Position numbers and translations under genes: made by a program
In this document: positions 1 through 7,550 of the stretch, piece after piece
How positions within the stretch are numbered: position 1 is the stretch's first letter
Layout: each line of letters opens with the position of its first letter
Notes under the pieces: model-generated
Databases searched by the model: none
The model's input: the letters and a program-made list of their open reading frames with translations, nothing else
Told to the model about the DNA's origin: nothing
NCBI GenBank assembly: GCA_016936255.1
Contig: JAFGYE010000052.1
Location: 1-64,000 of the forward strand
Length of the DNA: 64,000 nucleotides
Reading direction: 5' to 3'
Origin: Marinifilaceae bacterium
GTDB lineage: Bacteria; Bacteroidota; Bacteroidia; Bacteroidales; Marinifilaceae

Positions 1-81
1 GAACTATTCTGAGAAGTAAAAATCAGTGTTCTAAATAATGTTTTGTTAATTTTAAAAAACGAAAGGATAAAACACTTTTAC

Positions 82-715
82 GTTGTGGTGCATAACAAAA
101 TCAGCTTTATGAGTAAATTATTTAAATTATCAATATCAATTCTAATTTTATTTTCTTGTATAAATTCACAAGGACAAATTGTAAAATCAGACTCAATAAA
201 TGTCATTAAAACAACCAAGGATTTTTACGATTGGTATATCTATTCCACAAGAAATGACAAATCAATAGAAAACAGACCTGACTTTATTATAACTGCAAAC
301 GGAATTGTTTGTCTTGACTATTCGAATTATATAGCTAATCTTAAGCAATACAAATTTTCTGACTCGCTAATCAATATAGAGATATTATCTTACAAAAATT
401 GCGATGATAATCTTAAAAATATTTCTAAGACTGAATGGGCACATTTTGATGACATAGATGATTTTGAAAAAATTGATTGTGGATTTCCAAATTCTTACAA
501 ATGGATTGGAGGCCAAGAAATGTGTGACGGTATTCGGATTAATAAAGTTGACTTTATAAATGAAAAGACTTGTGTTGTAACCATTGAATATTATAGTATT
601 AATAGTGATAAGTATTCTTACTGGGGAAATAATACAAGGATAAAGCTAATAAAAGATCAAAACTCCTGGAAAATACAGGACATTGATATTTAGAAACAAA
701 AATACGCACCACAAC
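82..715. repeat. Inverted repeat bracketing orphan gene 1
   Basis: The 10-base sequence GTTGTGGTGC at 82-91 recurs as its exact reverse complement at 706-715, on either side of the first gene. The match continues a few bases inward with one G/A difference. The two following genes have the same arrangement with different sequences, so this looks like a module boundary rather than chance. Seen directly in the sequence; the function is unknown. Confidence 0.6.
109..693 (+). CDS. Secreted or lipoprotein-like hypothetical protein
   Basis: I do not recognise this family. The chosen ATG at 109 begins a short basic N-terminus followed by a hydrophobic stretch ending in LFSCINSQ, which reads as a signal peptide, possibly a lipoprotein signal with the Cys near residue 17. 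An in-frame start at 43 would put about 22 extra residues in front of this signal and is unlikely. The mature part (about 175 residues) is acidic and polar and ends in a segment that could fold like a small SnoaL/NTF2-type immunity protein (VVTIEYYSI, WKIQDIDI), but that is only a guess. The gene is AT-rich, stands alone, is bracketed by an inverted repeat and is followed by a strong hairpin. Confidence 0.6.
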   Translation: MSKLFKLSISILILFSCINSQGQIVKSDSINVIKTTKDFYDWYIYSTRNDKSIENRPDFIITANGIVCLDYSNYIANLKQYKFSDSLINIEILSYKNCDDNLKNISKTEWAHFDDIDDFEKIDCGFPNSYKWIGGQEMCDGIRINKVDFINEKTCVVTIEYYSINSDKYSYWGNNTRIKLIKDQNSWKIQDIDI

Positions 716-719
716 ACGC

Positions 720-749
720 AAATATAAGGCATTAAAACGCCTTATATTT
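720..749. terminator. 11-bp perfect hairpin after orphan gene 1
   Basis: AAATATAAGGC at 720-730 pairs perfectly with GCCTTATATTT at 739-749 across an 8-base loop. It is AT-rich and ends in a T-rich arm, so it may act as a terminator for the gene at 109-693. It could equally be a structural part of the cassette boundary. Confidence 0.5.
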
Positions 750-754
750 GTATC

Positions 755-2832
755 GTTGCCAGTAATGTTAAGAAACCGAAGTGCACAGAATAATACTCAG
801 TAAGAAAATGAAATTACACATAAAATTCACATTGATTTTAATAATTGCGACATCTAATTTATTTGCGCAAAAGGACTATAGAGCAATTTTAGAAATTAGA
901 GGAGCTACTGAAGAATTTTGCATTTCAAAAGATTCTACTTTTTGGATTGCTACAAAAACAGGAGACACGTATTTTAGTGAGGGTTTTGATAAGCCTTGGA
1001 AATATGGAACATTTAAAACTAATGAATATGATTTAGTTTCTGGGCGAACATTTGAAAGAGCAAGCTTTTTTAATCGTGATACTGGATATATTTCTGGATT
1101 TATTCAAAAAGACGGAAAACAAGATTTTATCTATTGGACAAACGACGGTGGCAAAAACTGGCAAGAAGTAAAATTTGGAAAGTCGAGTTGGATTGACGCA
1201 AATTATATAGACTATAAGGGGAATGCGTGGATGAGCGGAAATTCACAATTAGTTTATTATTCCAATGATTTCGGTAAAACTTGGACATCATTTGATAAAA
1301 TTGAGTCAACTGGAAACATGAGGATTAACACAATATTTTTTGAGAATACAAAAAGAGGTATTGTCGGGGATTTCTGGAACAGAATTTATCTAACTGAGGA
1401 TAATTGTAAAACATGGACAAAAATCACAAGTCCTTTAGACCAAAAAAAATATGTAAGAACCGACAAGAATATAAGACCTACCATTTATAAGGCTCAAATA
1501 TTCGGAAACAATATAATAATCAATCAACAAAACCGAATTTTTTGGTCAAAACTGGATTCTATTCAATGGAATGAACTTTCAGACATAATTGATTACTCCT
1601 ATGATAAATCGTCAAATAAATTGTTTGCTATATCTAAGGATTTGAAAGTGCATCTTTTTGATTCCAATTTCGTTTCAAATTGGACATCTGAATCCAATTT
1701 AGTAAATGCTCCAATTTCTATTAAAACATTAAATGGAACATTATATGCATGGCACAGAGCTGAATTAACCAAAGTAAATGAAAATGAATTTCTTTATACT
1801 CCAATGTATACACTTGAAAATCCAATTGCAACTCCTTATGTGACTGCAAAAGCAACGAGAAGAACTTGGGGTGTTAATGGTCGTGAAATTCTGCAATCTG
1901 ATGACCTAGGTAAAACTTGGTACAGAATTGATTTATTAGATTTTAATATTGGGAATTTTAAAGCTATCAATGATTATGAAGCCATAATATCAGATTCATA
2001 TTATCAAAAGTATTACAAGTACAAAATAACTGATGATTCTACGGAATTAATTAAATACTTTATTGAAAATCCGTTGTCAGAATTTCTTTCTAATCCTTTA
2101 AAAGAGGTCAGTTTTGAAATAGGAAGTCAAGGTTGTTTTCATTCTAATTTAAAAGTGATAGAATATAAATTAGAAAATGACTCAACGTTTTCAGCTTCAA
2201 AGATTGAACAACAAGGGTACAAAACGGAAAAGGAGAAATTTAGAAATTCATTTTCAGCTAAAGTTGCTTTTGGAATTCTTGATGCAATTGATTCAAATCC
2301 ATTTAGTAAAATCAATGTGAATGAGCTGAACATAAGCGAAAATGATAAAGATGAATACCTTAAGAAGATTGATTTAATAGAAAAAGATTTCAAAAAGGGT
2401 AATACTTTCGATTATGAACATGGAACAAGCAGGTATAGTTTACCTTACAACAAGCTTGATTTTGAATTTTATAAAAATGCAGTAAATCAAATTGACTCAT
2501 TTAACAATACGATTTTGAACAATATCTTGGGAACAAGATATGGAAACTGGAGTACCACAACTAATTGGATTAAAATAACTTTTAAGAATAAAAAAGGAGA
2601 AGAAATTTCAATATCGAATTTTGATGATATGCCAAACGCATGGTATTTACCTTGGATTGTTGAAGCTAATGGACTTATTTTTCCGATAAACAATATTGAA
2701 GTAACCAAATTTATTGAATCTAATACACCAGACGATTTCATTTCACTTGAGAATAAAAATAAATTGGCGATATTCCAAATGATTGATTATCTGTACAAAA
2801 AGAAGATTAATGAATAAAACACTACTGGCAAC
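755..2832. repeat. Inverted repeat bracketing orphan gene 2
   Basis: GTTGCCAGTAATGTT at 755-769 is matched in reverse complement at 2818-2832 with a single A/G difference. The downstream arm begins at the base right after the stop codon of the BNR-repeat gene. The unit therefore contains exactly one gene plus its leader. Confidence 0.65.
808..2817 (+). CDS. Secreted BNR/YCF48-like beta-propeller protein
   Basis: This is a protein of about 669 residues. The ATG at 808 is chosen because it directly begins a signal peptide (KLHIKFTLILIIATSNLFAQ); the in-frame GTG at 781 adds nothing typical. Asp-box/BNR motifs of the form S/T-N-D-x-G-K-x-W recur at about residues 111-118 (TNDGGKNW), 151-158 (SNDFGKTW), 195-202 (TEDNCKTW) and 364 (SDDLGKTW). 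These mark a sialidase/YCF48/sortilin-type beta-propeller. The C-terminal 250 residues carry no motif I recognise. Such proteins are normally exported; a substrate or partner cannot be read from the sequence. It is a solitary gene bracketed by an inverted repeat. Confidence 0.7.
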   Translation: MKLHIKFTLILIIATSNLFAQKDYRAILEIRGATEEFCISKDSTFWIATKTGDTYFSEGFDKPWKYGTFKTNEYDLVSGRTFERASFFNRDTGYISGFIQKDGKQDFIYWTNDGGKNWQEVKFGKSSWIDANYIDYKGNAWMSGNSQLVYYSNDFGKTWTSFDKIESTGNMRINTIFFENTKRGIVGDFWNRIYLTEDNCKTWTKITSPLDQKKYVRTDKNIRPTIYKAQIFGNNIIINQQNRIFWSKLDSIQWNELSDIIDYSYDKSSNKLFAISKDLKVHLFDSNFVSNWTSESNLVNAPISIKTLNGTLYAWHRAELTKVNENEFLYTPMYTLENPIATPYVTAKATRRTWGVNGREILQSDDLGKTWYRIDLLDFNIGNFKAINDYEAIISDSYYQKYYKYKITDDSTELIKYFIENPLSEFLSNPLKEVSFEIGSQGCFHSNLKVIEYKLENDSTFSASKIEQQGYKTEKEKFRNSFSAKVAFGILDAIDSNPFSKINVNELNISENDKDEYLKKIDLIEKDFKKGNTFDYEHGTSRYSLPYNKLDFEFYKNAVNQIDSFNNTILNNILGTRYGNWSTTTNWIKITFKNKKGEEISISNFDDMPNAWYLPWIVEANGLIFPINNIEVTKFIESNTPDDFISLENKNKLAIFQMIDYLYKKKINE

Positions 2833-2942
2833 CCCGCTAGTGCGCGATTGTATCGCGTTCAGTTAGACCGGAAAAGAAGACAATCATTACCCCGCTATTA
2901 AAACTTAATTGAGCAGTTTAATTAGTTTTTAGACAGACTGCC
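2833..2942. repeat. Inter-cassette spacer with hairpins and a direct repeat
   Basis: ACCCCGCTA occurs at 2831-2839 and again at 2889-2897. Between them CGCGAT-TGT-ATCGCG (2843-2857) forms a perfect 6-bp hairpin. AAAACTTAATT (2900-2910) pairs with AATTAGTTTT (2920-2929) with one bulge and leads into a T run, so it can end transcription of the upstream gene. The GC-rich patch contrasts with the very AT-rich genes on both sides. Confidence 0.5.
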
Positions 2943-4849
2943 GTTAGCGGTAAACTGTTCTTAAATACTCGATTCAGTAATCTAACATCATAACAATTAG
3001 TCATATGAAAAAAACGTTTCTGCTATTATTTATAGCCATTTGTTTTAATTTAAACGGATATTCTTCTGATACGATATATTTCAATCCAAATTGGGAAATT
3101 ACAAGTAAAACAAAAGGTGCTTATTATCGAATTGCGGATATGAATGCTACTGGTTTCTTTTACGAAGGAGCCTTTAAGGACTATTCAATAAAGAAGAACA
3201 ATATTATTTCATCTGGATGTTATGATGATTACAATAAACAAGGTAGTTTTGAAGAATATTATGAAAATGGAAATGTAAGAGCAAAGGGACAATTCACTAA
3301 AAATAAACGTAGTGGTTTATGGGTTTATAATTATGAAAACGGGCAATTTAAGATGTCTGTTGACTTTTCTACACAATATTTTAATATTATTGAATTTAGA
3401 GATACATTAAATAATTTATCTATTAAAAATGGTACAGGTCAATGTATAATAGATGTTTCTGTCTTTGGAATACCTGCTAAATTGATTGCTAACTTTTCAG
3501 AGGGCGTGCGTGATGGAAAATGGATCTATTCTGATGATCAGGGTGAAAAAATTCTAATTGAAAAATACAATAAGGGAACCTTTCTTTATGGTGATTTTAA
3601 AGGAACTATAAAAGACAACAACATTATTGGACCTTTCCTCACAAATAGGTATTTTAATGAATCTAAGTATTTTATTACTGAAAAAATGTGTTGCGAAAGG
3701 GGCTTTGACGAAAAATATTATACTTTCCTAAAGCATTTAACTAAAGAAATAAATTTTTCAAACTCTGAAAGTCTTACCTGCCTAAATAGTCAAATGCCTG
3801 TTGATGCCATAATCTGTATGGCAAACGACCATGAAAATAATTATTGGTTTGGAACAGATGGTTCTGGTCTTATAAAACTTGATACTACATTCACATTTTT
3901 CAATGAGACCAACTCCCCTTGTAAAAGTAATTTCGTATCAAAAATAGCAGTAGATAAAACTAATAAGGTTTGGTTTACTTATGGGGCTGATAGTAATGAT
4001 TACAGTTTTTCAACTTCTGGCTTAGCTTGTTACTCAGAGAATAAAATAAAAATATTCAATACTGAAAATTCAGGTTTAACTTGTAATATTATTAATGATA
4101 TTGCGATAGATTCAAATAATATTAAATGGTTTGCTACTTTAAATTGTATTATAAGTTATGACGAACCAAATAGTAAATGGACAAAACATTTCAATATTGA
4201 TAAAAAAATTCGAATTATTGATACTTTGCAGTTTAGCAATAAAAGGGAATATTTAAAAAATGCTAAAAAGGATAGTACTTCTGACTACTCTTTTGAAATA
4301 TATGCAGGTACTCAATATGAGCTTGAATTAAAAACAATTAATGGACGTCGTACTTATTATGAAAATCCTTCGTGTTTTACTGATATTAAGATACTCCCAA
4401 ACAATGATTTATATATTAATTCTTTTTATTCAGGTTGTTCTAGCTATGACGGCATTAATTGGAATATAATATCTGACTCAATTCAATATGAATGCATGAA
4501 GTTTCAACTCGATAATTTTTCTCTTTGTGAAGAGTCACAGCGTAGAATATTTGAATATTCTTCAATAGAAAAGACTTTGAATCCAATTTACAACCCTATG
4601 AATCAGATAATAACTGGTTTAAACAACTTAATTTGGATTCAATGTTCGGACAGAATAGTAAAGGTTTCTGATTCTCAAATTATTGAGTATCGGATACAAG
4701 ATAACAGAATCAAATATGCTGAAAATGGTAAAGGTAAATCAGATTTCTACTGTATATTCCTTGATGCAGTAGGGAGTATGTGGGCTGGTATTAATGGTGG
4801 TATTATAAAAATTGAATGATTTTAAATAGGTCTTTAGTCTACTGCTAGT
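2943..4849. repeat. Inverted repeat bracketing orphan gene 3
   Basis: GTTAGCGGTAAACT at 2943-2956 and AGTCTACTGCTAGT at 4836-4849 are imperfect inverted repeats. The first ten positions pair completely at RNA level if three G-U pairs are allowed. The downstream arm lies one base from the group II intron remnant that starts at 4851. Confidence 0.5.
3005..4819 (+). CDS. Secreted MORN-repeat and two-component-regulator-propeller-like protein
   Basis: This protein of 604 residues starts with a clear signal peptide (KKTFLLLFIAICFNLNGYSS). Residues about 70-115 hold MORN-like repeats of the antitoxin-like type (EEYYENGNVRAKGQF, GLWVYNYENGQF), and a second weak copy lies near GVRDGKWIYSDDQGE. From about residue 275 there are short beta-propeller repeats as in the sensor domains of hybrid two-component systems (NNYWFGTDGSGLIKLD, NKVWFTYG, NIKWFATL, and SMWAGINGGIIKIE at the C-terminus). 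No kinase domain follows, so it is a stand-alone periplasmic or exported binding protein. The ligand is unknown. It is a single gene bracketed by an inverted repeat. Confidence 0.65.
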   Translation: MKKTFLLLFIAICFNLNGYSSDTIYFNPNWEITSKTKGAYYRIADMNATGFFYEGAFKDYSIKKNNIISSGCYDDYNKQGSFEEYYENGNVRAKGQFTKNKRSGLWVYNYENGQFKMSVDFSTQYFNIIEFRDTLNNLSIKNGTGQCIIDVSVFGIPAKLIANFSEGVRDGKWIYSDDQGEKILIEKYNKGTFLYGDFKGTIKDNNIIGPFLTNRYFNESKYFITEKMCCERGFDEKYYTFLKHLTKEINFSNSESLTCLNSQMPVDAIICMANDHENNYWFGTDGSGLIKLDTTFTFFNETNSPCKSNFVSKIAVDKTNKVWFTYGADSNDYSFSTSGLACYSENKIKIFNTENSGLTCNIINDIAIDSNNIKWFATLNCIISYDEPNSKWTKHFNIDKKIRIIDTLQFSNKREYLKNAKKDSTSDYSFEIYAGTQYELELKTINGRRTYYENPSCFTDIKILPNNDLYINSFYSGCSSYDGINWNIISDSIQYECMKFQLDNFSLCEESQRRIFEYSSIEKTLNPIYNPMNQIITGLNNLIWIQCSDRIVKVSDSQIIEYRIQDNRIKYAENGKGKSDFYCIFLDAVGSMWAGINGGIIKIE

Positions 4850-4850
4850 C

Positions 4851-4910
4851 GAGTAAGCCAGGGGAATTTCACCCCCTAACTTCTCGCAGAACCGGACAAT
4901 TCGCAAGCTC
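4851..4910 (-). mobile_element. Group II intron 3'-end remnant (domain V/VI)
   Basis: Read on the minus strand, 4910-4889 begins GAGC and ends GGTTC, as domain V does. It is only 22 nt long against the usual 34, so its upper stem is lost. It is followed by a 35-nt stem-loop (4885-4851): GAGAAGTTAGGGG pairs with CCCCTGGCTTACTC, leaving one unpaired A near the base. This matches domain VI with its branch-point A, and the strand then continues CTCGAC, fitting an intron end of the AY type. No reverse transcriptase or upstream domains are visible, so this is a fossil. It lies just past the actE stop. Confidence 0.6.
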
Positions 4911-4971
4911 AGCACAAAGCAAGCGGGTTTATTCAGAAAATAATTTCACAATTATTCATAAGGGGCACGTC

Positions 4972-5538
4972 CTACTTTTGTCCTTGCAGATCAACTTTTA
5001 TGTACTCAATAATTTTCCATCTGTCGGCTTGCTTAATTTGAGCACCATGAGCACCCATAACCCCAAAACCAATGCTTATTACATGGAAAATCTCACCACG
5101 TGGCGTTGTTTTCATTACATCAGTAACCAAACTTCTGGGCTGAAATGGATATTTGCCACTTGTAAACAGATATCCTTGTCCATCTCCCTTTTCACCATGA
5201 CAGTGGATGCAATAAATCCCGAAAAGTTTCTTGCCTCTCTGCACATCGTCAGCGGTCATTTCGTTGGGATTAAAAATATTTTCGCCCGCCCAAATCCGTT
5301 CTTCCGGTGTTTTTTCAAAATGGTAAGGAATCATTTCTCTGGGAATAGTACCCTCGGCCGGCAAACGCAAACTCGACCCGTCTTCGAAATTAGGATTCGC
5401 AGAATATGGTTCAAAAGCACGCGATTGTACCATATCCGGAAAATAGGAATAACCCGGATGGTTGCGGTCTTTATCGCAGGATGCCAACAAAACCAAAACT
5501 ACCAATAAAATACTGCAATAGGATACGAATTTTTGCAT
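4972..5538 (-). CDS. actE: Alternative complex III monohaem cytochrome c subunit ActE
   Basis: This 188-residue lipoprotein has a signal ending in LLASC (lipobox) and a cytochrome c domain with a single CIHCH haem motif (about residues 110-114) in a typical LFGIYCIHCHGEKGDGQG context. A Met ligand is plausible in the GFGVMGAHG segment. In alternative complex III this subunit passes electrons out of ActA towards a terminal oxidase or soluble carrier on the periplasmic face. It is the last gene of the minus-strand act operon, 25 bases after the membrane subunit gene. It lies after actF here, whereas actE usually precedes actF. No terminator hairpin is evident beyond it, only the intron remnant. 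Confidence 0.88.
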   Translation of the reverse strand: MQKFVSYCSILLVVLVLLASCDKDRNHPGYSYFPDMVQSRAFEPYSANPNFEDGSSLRLPAEGTIPREMIPYHFEKTPEERIWAGENIFNPNEMTADDVQRGKKLFGIYCIHCHGEKGDGQGYLFTSGKYPFQPRSLVTDVMKTTPRGEIFHVISIGFGVMGAHGAQIKQADRWKIIEYIKVDLQGQK

Positions 5539-5563
5539 AACAATTTCTTTTTTGGGTCATGAA

Positions 5564-6733
5564 TCAGGTTTCGTAATGAAAACTCTCTTCGAGCAAAGGA
5601 TCATTTTTGCTTAACAGTGGCGCTTTAGCCAAAGAGGAAAAAACTACGAATAAAAAGCCAGCCAGATAGAAACATACAAATCCAATTTCCGTCAGCCCAA
5701 TTTGAGCCGTTTTCCCTATTGTTCCGGGAATTACCAGTAAATAGATATTCAACCATTGACCAATCAACACAACCACCGCCATAAGCGATAACCATTTTAA
5801 ATTTCGTTTTGAATTCCGGGTCATTAATCCCAGAAATGGAATTGCAAAATTAAGAACCAGAATGGTGAAAAACAGAATGGTATGATCGTTTAATCTGGGC
5901 GCAAAATAGGCTGTTTCTTCAGGAATATGACTGTACCAGATCAACAGATACTGAGAGAACCACAAGTACATCCAGAAAATACTGAATGCGAACAGGTATT
6001 TTCCCATATCATGAATGTGTTCTTTGTTGATGAATTCCAAATGACCTTTCCATTTCAGAAAGCTGATAAAAAGGATAATCGTGGCAATACCAATCTCAAA
6101 AAGACCAATAAAAATAAACCATCCGTAAAGGGTACTGTACCAGTGTGCATCGATAGACATTAACCAATCCCAGCTCATGGTAGAACTTGAAACGGCAAAG
6201 AAAACCATAAACAAAGCGGCCAATAACTTTCCCTTTTTATAGTACTTGATATCTGTTGATAAATCCTGCTGCAAGGAATTTTTCCGCAACAATCGCGTCA
6301 ACCATATCCAAACCCCAAAATAAATTGCCATCCGGATGAAAAAGAACGGAATATTTAAATAGGCCGCTTTCCCCTCCAATATTGGATCGTGCAATCCCTC
6401 GTGCGACCAATGATAGATATCATGCATTCCGAAATACAACAGGAACATCAAAATTGCTGATACCGGCAGAAATGATGCGAAGGCTTCGGGAATGCGCTGC
6501 AATGCCGTATGCCATCCTGAATAAGCTATTTTATGCAATGCCTGAAATACGCCTCCAAACAGAGCAATGAATAGAAAAAACAGGTTGTTAATTAAAAAAT
6601 TTGTCCAAAACCTCTGACTGTTGGGGGCTTCTATAAAATACCCAAGCAGAAGCAATAGAATTCCGAATCCTCCTGCTGTAAGCAGTGCAATTTGCGCTTT
6701 TCGGGAAAATGTATAATTCTTGTCCATCACCAT
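5564..6733 (-). CDS. actF: Alternative complex III membrane subunit ActF (NrfD-like)
   Basis: This integral membrane protein of 389 residues has about ten hydrophobic segments. It carries the ActF-type N-terminus (YTFSRKAQIALLTAGGFGILLLLLGYF) and internal HDIYHWSHEGLHD and AHWYSTLYGWFIFIG motifs that I know from quinol:cytochrome c oxidoreductase membrane subunits. It is paralogous to ActC and is thought to help form the quinol-side membrane sector. The start could be the Met at 6733 or the one two codons later. It lies 14 bases downstream of actD, in the same operon. Confidence 0.87.
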   Translation of the reverse strand: MVMDKNYTFSRKAQIALLTAGGFGILLLLLGYFIEAPNSQRFWTNFLINNLFFLFIALFGGVFQALHKIAYSGWHTALQRIPEAFASFLPVSAILMFLLYFGMHDIYHWSHEGLHDPILEGKAAYLNIPFFFIRMAIYFGVWIWLTRLLRKNSLQQDLSTDIKYYKKGKLLAALFMVFFAVSSSTMSWDWLMSIDAHWYSTLYGWFIFIGLFEIGIATIILFISFLKWKGHLEFINKEHIHDMGKYLFAFSIFWMYLWFSQYLLIWYSHIPEETAYFAPRLNDHTILFFTILVLNFAIPFLGLMTRNSKRNLKWLSLMAVVVLIGQWLNIYLLVIPGTIGKTAQIGLTEIGFVCFYLAGFLFVVFSSLAKAPLLSKNDPLLEESFHYET

Positions 6734-6747
6734 ATGGTTTATGCGGT

Positions 6748-7269
6748 TTACGATTCAATCTCCTTAACCTGTATGTTCATTGCGTCTTCTTTTTCCAGAA
6801 TGCCTTTCACAACAGTATCCTGACTTCCGGCCTCATCCAGATCTACAATAATCACAAAACGGTCATCGGTACTTCGTTCGTCGTGAATCACAGTCCTGGC
6901 TCCCGGTCCGAGTTTCGAGCGAATAAAGAATGCTATTGCCATTCCAAAAGAGGCAAACAAAACCGTCAGCTCAAAAGTGATCGGGATAAAGGAAGGAATC
7001 GCAAAATGAGGCTTTCCTCCAATAAACAATGGGTAATCAACAGTAAATGCCCAGGTCTGAAAACCAAAAGCGATGAGCAAACCAATTCCTCCGCAAATGA
7101 ATGCAACAGTTGGTAAATTGGATCGTTTGAATCCCAATGCCTGATCCAATCCGTGAACCGGGAAAGGAGTCAAAACATCCTGAATGGATACATCCTGAGC
7201 TCTCAATTCCTTGGCAGCACGAAGAAGATTCTCCTCATCTTCAAAATAGGCTGAAATATATCTTTTCAT
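6748..7269 (-). CDS. actD: Alternative complex III subunit ActD (DUF3341)
   Basis: This 173-residue protein has an N-terminal cytoplasmic alpha/beta domain (YISAYFEDEENLLRAAKELR ... VLTPFPVHGLDQALG) followed by two membrane helices around VAFICGGIGLLIAFGFQ and ELTVLFASFGMAIAF. The PFPVHGLD signature and length fit ActD. Its ATG coincides with the end of the 89-bp tandem repeat lying between it and actC. Its leader (AAAATTATAAACAG before ATGAAA) is therefore shared by the repeat units. Confidence 0.88.
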   Translation of the reverse strand: MKRYISAYFEDEENLLRAAKELRAQDVSIQDVLTPFPVHGLDQALGFKRSNLPTVAFICGGIGLLIAFGFQTWAFTVDYPLFIGGKPHFAIPSFIPITFELTVLFASFGMAIAFFIRSKLGPGARTVIHDERSTDDRFVIIVDLDEAGSQDTVVKGILEKEDAMNIQVKEIES

Positions 7270-7304
7270 CTGTTTATAATTTTTATGCAGTTGTCAGATG
7301 GAAC

Positions 7305-7358
7305 TTACCATACAATCATCTCCCTGTGTGTAGAAAGCTTTATAAATGGACGTTTCAT
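7305..7358 (-). CDS. Candidate 17-residue peptide in repeat unit 1
   Basis: The minus strand reads MKRPFIKLSTHREMIVW followed by TAA, with the same AT-rich leader as actD in front of its ATG. The peptide is cationic and amphipathic-looking. Because other copies of the element have indels that shift the frame, the sequence may be conserved as DNA or RNA and not as peptide. Coding status is unproven. Confidence 0.25.
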   Translation of the reverse strand: MKRPFIKLSTHREMIVW

Positions 7359-7393
7359 CTGTTTATAATTTTTATGCAGTTGTCAGATGGAAC

Positions 7394-7447
7394 TTACCAT
7401 ACAATCATCTCCCTGTGTGTAGAAAGCTTTATATATGGACGTTTCAT
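7394..7447 (-). CDS. Candidate 17-residue peptide in repeat unit 2
   Basis: This is the second copy of the small frame, MKRPYIKLSTHREMIVW then TAA. It differs from the neighbouring copy by one Phe-to-Tyr change. The same caveat applies: this may be a non-coding repeat that happens to be open. Confidence 0.25.
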   Translation of the reverse strand: MKRPYIKLSTHREMIVW

Positions 7448-7550
7448 CTGTTTATAATTTTAAGTTTTCGTCATATGGTCCCGAAAGCTTTCGGGATTAC
7501 CATATAGTCATTCTCGTGTGTAAGAACTTTTTCTCATGCTCGTTTCATGA

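Larger units (their letters stand above)
7267..7548 (-). repeat. 89-bp tandem repeat between actC and actD
   Basis: Two almost identical 89-bp units lie at 7267-7355 and 7356-7444; the clearest difference is TAAATGG against TATATGG. They are followed by a diverged third unit from 7445 to about 7548. Read on the minus strand each unit starts with ATGAAACG, contains an ACACAC-rich core, and ends in an AT-rich leader (AAAATTATAA) just before the next ATG. The third unit also holds the palindrome CCCGAAAGCTTTCGGG (7480-7495) inside an outer stem ATATGGT/ACCATAT (7473-7479 with 7499-7505). Related copies lie near 17.7 and 18.8 kb. Confidence 0.85.

Noticed and set aside
43-108. Longer start of the first orphan gene
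   Set aside because: The extra 22 residues would precede the signal peptide and extend over the inverted repeat arm.
4978-5508. Long open frame antisense to actE
   Set aside because: It runs across the haem-bearing actE gene in the opposite strand and its protein has no recognisable features; it is a shadow of actE coding constraints.
7267-7548. CRISPR array as an explanation for the 89-bp repeats
   Set aside because: The units are contiguous with no spacers of constant size, and no cas genes are in the window.
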